From assembly GCA_023014335.1 (NCBI GenBank), contig JAECYW010000008.1:1364001-1428000 (forward strand): 64,000 bases of DNA. Reading direction: 5' to 3'. How positions within the stretch are numbered: the first letter of the stretch is position 1; each line of letters opens with the position of its first letter. This stretch comes from Galerina marginata (lineage: Eukaryota; Basidiomycota; Agaricomycetes; Agaricales; Galerinaceae). A program made the position numbers and the translations under genes. The notes beneath the pieces are model-generated. The model was not told the DNA's origin. It worked only from the letters and a program-made list of their open reading frames with translations, and did no database searches. Of this stretch, positions 57,843-64,000 are shown one piece after another.

Positions 57843-58130
57843 TGAGGATGATTGAATTGCGAAAGACCACGACTTTTTGACGAGAACTTCTGGCAGTTTT
57901 CCATAGGGACTTTGCTGACTACTCTCCGACCCAGTTTTCTTTCGAGCGCCGTTTTATGGAACCGGCTACAGGGGAAGGAAGAATCAAGAGCTTATTTAAA
58001 AGGGCCATTTCTTTTCTGCCTTCCCTCTCATTCATGGCCGTTGAGACCTTCCTGGGTTTCACTGTCTTAGGTAAAAGCCTCAAAGCCTCAATCTTATGTG
58101 ATTTACTTTGATTCTCTGGTCTTTGTGTGG
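57843..58130 (+). repeat. direct repeat, right copy
   Basis: The partner of 56169-56540, in the same orientation, beginning cggtgaggatgattga and ending near tctggtctttgtgtggc. It lies just right of the vWA relic. Confidence 0.7.
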
Positions 58131-61100
58131 CGTATGGAACATTGTAAAAGCAATCTTATCAGTATCCCTTTTTTTTTCATTGACCTGCATGAGTGTGCTT
58201 ATGCGCACAGGTTTTCTACTATGTACATTAAAATCTGAAGCTTGCAAGCTCCAAGGGAGTGGGATATGAGCGCCGTGTTGGATGGTTGTCGGCCATAAAA
58301 TAAAACCAGAAAACAAGAAGAGCCCATCGTTCAATCAACCTTCAGTTAAAATTGTTTTTCGTCGAAGATGTCACTGTAGGAATTCAGGACATGAGTACGT
58401 CCTGTTGGAGAACGCGAATCATTACTGAGCCGCAAACATTAATAAATACCGTTTTTCCCACTGTGACCTCCACTACTAAGGATTGGTGTAAAATTTGACC
58501 AAAATCGTAGTATATACTGGTGTTCCACAACACTAATCAGTGGTGCTTCGTGAACGGCAATCATTGGTGCCTCGTAAACCCCAATTCCAGCAGTTTCTCA
58601 GAACACTATTTTTTCTTACTTCTCTCCCAGTTGTATTCATTGTAATTTGATATATTGAATTCTAGGTTACACAAAAAACAATAGGTAATACTACAGAGAA
58701 AAAAAGGGACGTAATGAAAGCTACAGAGGTATACTTCTGCATGAGATATTCGTTTGTAAGGGGGGGGGCGTCATCGGGAGCTTAAGCGAACGTACTGACC
58801 TGGCCCATAAGCGCCAACAAATCCGAGCTAGCGGGGCGGCGAGCATCTGGACGGGGAGTGTAGGGAAAGCCGTCAAGCTCTTCAGCGAGAGGAGGTTGGG
58901 CCTTGGGTCCCACAGTCCCTGTCAGATTGGCGGCGTCACCGTCGGTGCAAGCTGTCGACGTTCGGATGACTGCAGTACTAACCAAGAGAGGCCACATTCA
59001 ACGGCATGATCGTGCTTCGCAAGCTACCGGACTGCCCACAGCTATAGGCGCGGCGGCAACGACCAAGGCGAAAGTAAGGCGTCGTGGAGAATTCTGAACC
59101 GTATCGTAGGATCGAACAGAAGCGTTTCTCGGCAACGAAACCGGGGGGTAAGGTGGTGACATTGAAGGGGTTCTCCGGGGCTGGTCCACAGGCCGGACAT
59201 CCGCTGGAGCCAAGAGCTATCTGTTCGACGAGGGCTACGGGAGACGCGCGGCAAGGGGAGTGTCTTTCGACGCAAGCTGCCTATCTGCAGTGGAGAAGGG
59301 GTAGAGGAGGGGTGCTTGCTCACCTATCGCACCAAACGGCTAGGCCGTGGCCGCCTCCAAATGGGGTCGGCGGTAGCTTTCGTGCCGAAGGTGTCCTCCG
59401 GGCCTTCTTTTCGTAAGGCTGGTGCCTGTCGTGTGGCCAGCGTTGTTGGCGCCTGGTATGCTCGCAATGCACCTGAGGTGGGATAGTGTGTGTCGGGACA
59501 GGGGACGCAGAGCACGTCCACGGCGCGCCTCTGTGGTCATTCGCGAGGCGGCATGGTGGCGATCGGGTGTTCGTACGCGGGCATTGGTGACGTCGGCAGA
59601 GGCAGATGGTGGTGAGAGAAGAAGGAGAACAGTTGACGTGGCAAAATGGCGCCATTCTGATTTACGCGCCGGTGGGAAAGTCACGTGAGCGTTGACTTAG
59701 AAATTCGTTCCGAATCCGAAAACGGCATCAGTCCGATCAACAGCCATCAAGGCCGTTGATCTTTGACCTCCACCACCACCACCACTCTCTCCCGCCTCTG
59801 CCTGCTCCTCAAGACCCCACCCAAAAGATCTAGTAAGTATTTTTCGTTGCTAATATTTACTTTTTAACTAATTATATCTTTTAACTAGGTTCTGAGATAC
59901 GAATGAACACCGCAGGACGCCTCGCTACGTCGCGAGCCCCCCCTCCAACCTGTGGGCTGTGGGCCGACGTCAGGACAACTGAATAGCTCAACGGGGAGAC
60001 GGAACACAAGGGAAGACCCAGTCCGCGGGAGACCCACCAGGTACGTCGTGAAACAAGTCGCAAAGACTCGTTTTACTTCAACTATTCCCTGCTGCCCCCG
60101 CTTATCCATCGACCCCCGCCCACCTACCTCAGCCATGTCTCCTCCACCCGTCAGCGCCTCGTTGTCGCCCCGGCTTCCCCCTGTCGGCTCCCAGCCCGGA
60201 CGTCGGTACCCGCACACAAGCTGCAGCGGTGCTGCTCGCGTGCGCGACGAAGACGAGCGGATACACCAACGCGAGCAGCAATGCTTGCGCTGGTGTTGCT
60301 GGATGTAGGGATGCGAAGGCGGAGCAACAGCACAGGTACATGCTGCTGCTGGCGCTCGTTGAGCCCACCGCCTCTCGTCGATGCGAATTTCGCGTCGAGG
60401 CAGCTCGACTGCGGTGAGCACAACACCACCTGCATGCCTCGGCCGGGGAGACGACGAGCGGATGAGGTGGGAGGGAGCTGTGTGGGAGCAGCAGCAGCTT
60501 CTGCTGCTCCTCGTTGGTGTGGGCGGAAGGGTGAGCACCAGTCACAAGCACGACTGGTGCTGTGTTGGAGCCCTCGCTCGCACCTGGGCTGCACCCTGCT
60601 AGAGGAGGACATGAGACGAACTGCATCGTTCGTCTCTGTGTTCCATCCTCTGTTCGATGAGGCCGCGAACAAGGGCGCCGCGGGTGGGGAGTTGAAGAGG
60701 GCCCGCAATGACGACGGCGGCTTGCTCTTTTCGACAGCCTTTCCGCCCACCAATGAATGAACCGCGGAACCCCTACGAGGACCAGCGCCTTCGTCGCCGC
60801 CGCTTGTTCTCGAGCTAGTTTGGTGACGCTGTGGTTGTTCCCCCTTCTGCTGCCCGCCTTCCCGTATGTAGCAATAATTGTGTACTACATGTTTATTGTA
60901 GAGCAAAATCATAATCTTCCCCTAATCTTTCTGTACATAGCTGAGCCAAATCATTATTACAGAGAGAGATTAATTAACTATGTACTTCTAGGGCACGAAT
61001 AATTGATGTTTTAGGTGCACAACATATGGCTGTCTGCGGAGACGGGAAGTATTCCTGTTCGAATACACCTTATTTTAGTGTTTGCCAAGAACAGGAAGGA

Positions 61101-61330
61101 CTGCCGTTTGGATACGGCACATTATAGGGTTTGGCTGGAACGCTGACCCTTCATGTATTCCCACCACTAGAGCGTGATGTTTGTGTGACGACTAATAAAA
61201 ACCGTTTCAATGCAGTAATTTGAGGTGCGATCAAAACACCAAAAAGGTGATGCATCAAATATTAATGTCTAAATCGAGACATTGCTGTATCGACATCACA
61301 AACTCCTGTTCTCACTTCCCACAGTGATGT
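58131..61330. other. 3.2 kb, AT-rich then GC-rich, no recognised gene
   Basis: 58131-58750 is AT-rich with no ORF. 58750-60850 is GC-rich, and every frame stays open for 60-250 codons, as expected from composition alone. A plausible spliceable intron (gtaagtatttttcg...ctaactag at about 59832-59888) follows a CT-rich, (cca)n-containing leader at 59760-59830, so a real transcript may start there on the plus strand. The frame behind it closes after about 28 codons. 60850-61330 is AT-rich and featureless. Confidence 0.35.
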
Positions 61331-61440
61331 GCTAGATAAGAGTCATTTAAAGACAGTTCCGTTTGCTGAATTCGTAATTGACATCAAATGATGCAAAAAC
61401 AAGTATTGCAGCAAAGAGAAGAGTCCTCGAAAAGAGGGAT

Positions 61441-61631
61441 CCCCCGACGACACAAGCCAGTAGTGCAGCAGCAAGGTCATCGCGTCCGAGGGGTGCAAGC
61501 AGAGCCCAAGGAACTGGGGCGGCAAAAATAAGATAACCAAGAATGGAGGCGGTGCCTCCATAATAGTGGTTAAACTATTAAGAACAGATACTACACTTGA
61601 TCTAAGCCAAAAGGCCAGAGTGGTAAAGAAT
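61441..61631 (-). ncRNA. U2 spliceosomal snRNA
   Basis: The minus strand contains the near-invariant U2 5' half: ccttttggcttagatcaagt followed by gtagtatctgttctt. It includes GUAGUA (61594-61589), which pairs with the intron branch site. The stem-IIa region (aatagtttaaccactatt) folds on itself. An Sm-binding site AUUUUUG lies at 61529-61523. The 3' part has two stem-loops, the last with the U2-like core gaccttgctgctgcactact that binds the U2B''/U2A' proteins. About 191 nt matches the usual U2 length. Known role: branch-point selection in pre-mRNA splicing, which is consistent with the many introns in this window. The ends are estimated from the TATA position and the terminal stem, uncertain by several bases. 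Confidence 0.94.
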
Positions 61632-61650
61632 CAAAAATGTCGAAGCCAGC

Positions 61651-61660
61651 CTTTTATAGT
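61651..61660 (-). promoter_or_regulatory. TATA box of the U2 snRNA gene
   Basis: ACTATAAAAG on the minus strand, about 20-29 bp before the estimated U2 start. Confidence 0.65.
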
Positions 61661-61971
61661 GGGTGAGTGCGCACGGACCATGCGTATTTTTGGAAGGGAA
61701 TACACGTGATTGGTGGTCCGTGTCGCACGACGCGCGACGCGCTGGTCTTCTGGCCTTCTGCTACTGGCGATGAAGGCGACGGCGAGGTTGCGCCAACAAA
61801 GGTATGAGACTGCAAGCCGGCCTTAAGTATCTGACATGCAAAATAGGTGTGAAGCAACACGTTTTTATTCTTTACAGATCCGTCTGGCGGAGGTCCACAG
61901 TATGGAAAACTAGGGATACATATTTTAATGAATGAATACAGGTTAGATAGAATATACAACGAGCGGGAAGC
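61661..61971. other. intergenic between lactonase 3' end and U2 promoter
   Basis: About 310 bp; it should hold upstream elements of the U2 promoter and the 3' UTR of the lactonase gene. No ORF. Confidence 0.5.
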
Positions 61972-63423
61972 CTACACGAACACAAAACTTGTTCGGTTGG
62001 CAATGTCGAGATTTCTCGCGACGAGAGTGAGGTTGCGTCCCCCATCAACCCTCTGGAACATCGCCACTCCACCGTCAACGTTAGCCCCTGCGATCAAAAA
62101 CTCATCGCCACCATCTACGACGCGGCCAATCGTCATGCTGCGGATCTGTTTAAGACCAGTGAAAACTTGAGCTTGCAGTGTTAGGGTACCCGCAACCTGA
62201 TTAACCGGTTGCAGAGGCGGCTCTTGTCGTGCTTGCCATTGTCGCGCGTGGAACCTCCGCCTGGCATTCGTAGGGGAGGGGTCATCAGCACCGAATGGAG
62301 CAGTTGTCGATGACGGTTGGGTAGGCTCTGTCGTAGACGAGTTCTTGAACTCAAAAATGGCGATCGAATCCCCGCGAGGATCGAATTCCGGTCCAAGGTT
62401 CCTGTTGCTGACGTAGATCAGGGGATCGGGGAACTTGTCTGTAGGCTCTGAGATGAGGATCTCAGCTCCGGCGAAAGAGCCGTTGAAGTTGATGTCTTGC
62501 GGAATGATGGAAACGTTGGCGAGGAGCGGGAAGGTGGTGCCGTTAGGAGCAGCTGGAATTTGCTGTGCAGTCAGTGTAGATGTGAGCTCGTTTACGGTGA
62601 ACAGGATGCCATCTAAATCAATGAATCAGCAAGATTGTCCATCTGAAGAGAAATGTCGTTACATACCGCGAATAGCCATGTGCCTTGGTCCGTTACCGGG
62701 AGCGACGTCAATCTGGCCTTGTATCCTGAACTTTCCAGGGGTGCCATCGTTTACAAGACGCCAGATTTTGTCAGCACCCTAAAGTAGAAAGAACTCCAAG
62801 TCAGTAACAATTCAAGATGTAATAGTTCATGCAACAAACGCACCAGGTCAGATACCAAAACCTCTCCGTTGAACTCCAACGACATATGCGGATTAGAAGG
62901 GCCTCCAAACACTGGGAACTCGACGACAGGAGAGTCCGTTTGGAAGTGCAGAGGGTCGTCAGGCATTGTGGCCACGAGAGAACAGTTGGGAGAGCCAAAC
63001 TAAAGGTCGGGCAGAAGTCATTTAGCATAGATATTCTTATGCCAAGAAAAGGTGCTCACGTTCATCGCAGTAACCTCCCCAGTCGACAAAGGATTCGTAA
63101 AAGTGGGTCCATTTCCACCAGTCGACACGGTATCCACCAGAGTCAGGTTACGCTCTGAGTCCACCAAGAAGGATTGTAGATTCCCGACAGGCCCAATCTC
63201 ATTTACCGCACTGTAAGAATCGGAATCAATTAGTAACATTCAAAAGTCAGTGAGCAAGTACTCACTATAGAATGCTAGAATTTAGGGGGTGCGATGCTAT
63301 CCACGACGGGTTCGCTCCCGTCGTCGTTTCTTCTCTGAGAATAAGGGTAGAAGCATCCGAGTTGAAGACGTATGTGGCGACGAAAGTCGAAAAGCCACCG
63401 GCGAGGATGGTGAAGTTGACCAT
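61972..63423 (-). CDS. lactonase-type seven-bladed beta-propeller protein (muconate cyclase/6-phosphogluconolactonase family), 405 aa
   Basis: Five exons: 63423-63266, 63210-63060, 62999-62844, 62778-62667 and 62612-61972. All introns are GT-AG and phases agree. The start is the family-typical MVNFTILAGGFSTFVATYVF, followed by SDASTLIL, ANPSWIASHP and YAVNEIGPVGNL. Later blades give GNGPRHMAI and DGILFTVNELTSTL, then NRNLGPEFDP and FLIAGANVDGGVAMF near the C-terminus. Fungal members include 3-carboxy-cis,cis-muconate lactonizing enzyme of the protocatechuate branch of the beta-ketoadipate pathway, and many relatives of unknown substrate. A low-complexity insert (about residues 285-325: TTEPTQPSSTTAP, then RRRFHARQWQARQE) interrupts a late blade. 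A cytosolic location is likely, as no signal peptide is evident. Confidence 0.88.
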
Positions 63424-63645
63424 GGCAGTTGGAAGGGCGTGACCGTGAGGAAGAAATTCTAAATGTGAATGACAATGAAAAGGCAGTGAACGCTGCACGC
63501 AGCGATAGTTAGTCTGGAGAAGTCTAAAGGGCGCTTGGCCCATCGCTCCTTGATCTCGTACTGCCACCTGCGCAACAATTCCCACGGTAGAACATACCGA
63601 AAGAATAACAGCAAAGGAGCATCACAGCGTCAAGTAAGAATAAAA

Positions 63646-64000
63646 TGAGCACAATTAAAACCCCAGACCCGCCGAATGAAACCTCAGAACACACAACCAC
63701 GAATACAGGTACCATTGGCCCCACTAAACAAATTAAAAGCACCCGCGCACTCCGAGTCGACAGCACTAACGCTGTGACGAATCTCCAAAGACCACCCGGT
63801 GTCATTATGAGAGCGGTAAACGGTGCTACAAATGCTACTAGGTCACTGCTAAAAACCCCAAGTAAGACAACGAAGGCAAACCAGCTAGGCACCCCAAAAA
63901 CCCCAACCGGAAGAAACATGCAGCATGGTGACATGACACCAACCAAAAGGTCTCTGGCGCAAACCGTCCCGAACACCGACACCGAGTCTGCCACGGATGA
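63646..64000 (+). CDS. hypothetical protein, partial (runs off the window)
   Basis: A frame opens at ATG 63646 (in-frame TAA at 63607) and stays open for 118 codons to the window edge. It starts MSTIKTPDPPNETSEHTTTN and is rich in Thr, Pro, Asn, Lys and Ser, with short repeats of the type LKTPSKTT / GTPKTPTGR. Composition suggests a disordered N-terminal region; retroelement gag-like ORFs can look like this, but no zinc knuckle is visible. The opposite strand is open over the same span with a very hydrophobic product. I prefer the plus strand because its product is soluble-like. Confidence 0.4.

Noticed and set aside
56169..58130. LTR retrotransposon (direct repeats around a coding relic)
   Set aside because: The repeats do not begin with TG and end with CA, no primer-binding site or reverse transcriptase is visible, and the enclosed relic is a vWA domain.
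60129..60912. Overlapping 160-250 codon ORFs on the minus strand
   Set aside because: Low-complexity Arg/Ser/Ala/Gln products in a GC-rich region with equally long frames on the other strand; no motif.

Overview
The window reads as nuclear DNA of a filamentous basidiomycete, most likely an Agaricomycete. Coding regions are broken by many short GT-AG introns, mostly 45-66 bp with a few of 100-270 bp. The gene families are typical of these fungi: two AA3_2-type GMC oxidoreductases, a cytochrome P450, a GPR1/FUN34/YaaH transporter, GLE1, a muconate-cyclase-like lactonase and a small secreted Cys-rich protein. All gene models come from reading splice sites and frames by eye. No database search was possible, so family names rest on recognised motifs.

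Layout. 0-6 kb: a 72-residue protein made only of a cyanase-type helix-turn-helix domain (+), then two tandemly duplicated Ser/Pro-rich secreted repeat proteins (-) whose promoters are duplicated with them. 6.2-7.3 kb: an acetate-transporter-family gene (-) that carries a one-base frame problem. 7.3-15.3 kb: no gene I can name; it ends in about 3 kb of strand-asymmetric, purine-rich sequence. 15.3-17.4 kb: a RING-finger protein (-) that seems to need a 4-nt microexon. 17.4-30 kb: CT-rich sequence, then AT-rich sequence with degenerate direct repeats and only weak ORFs. 30.2-35.5 kb: a GMC oxidoreductase and a cytochrome P450 in tandem (-), both intact. 38.1-40.2 kb: GLE1 (-). 40.4-42.6 kb: stem-loop elements and GC-rich imperfect tandem repeats. 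42.7-43.3 kb: a small basic hypothetical protein. 46.4-48.6 kb: the second intact GMC gene (-). 51.2-51.7 kb: a probable GMC relic. 53.0-53.5 kb: a CFEM-like secreted protein (+). 54.1-55.7 kb: an F-box-like protein (-). 56.7-57.8 kb: a von Willebrand A domain relic with in-frame stops. 58-61 kb: GC-rich sequence without a recognised gene. 61.4-61.6 kb: a U2 snRNA gene (-) with its own TATA box. 62.0-63.4 kb: a lactonase-like beta-propeller (-). At the right edge an ORF runs out of the window.

How the genes relate. The two GMC enzymes, the P450, the lactonase and the small secreted protein suit a saprotrophic or plant-associated lifestyle with oxidative attack on sugars or aromatics. The GMC-P450-GMC stretch (30-49 kb) is interrupted by the housekeeping gene GLE1, so I read it as local GMC duplication beside a P450 and not as a proven biosynthetic cluster. 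GMC1, GMC2 and the P450 share a TATA box about 35-50 bp before the start codon. Sequence decay (vWA relic, GMC relic, transporter frame break) and repeat expansion (Ser-rich genes, 40-42 kb, 27 kb) mark the regions between the conserved genes. I found no tRNA, rRNA, CRISPR array or clearly intact transposon.
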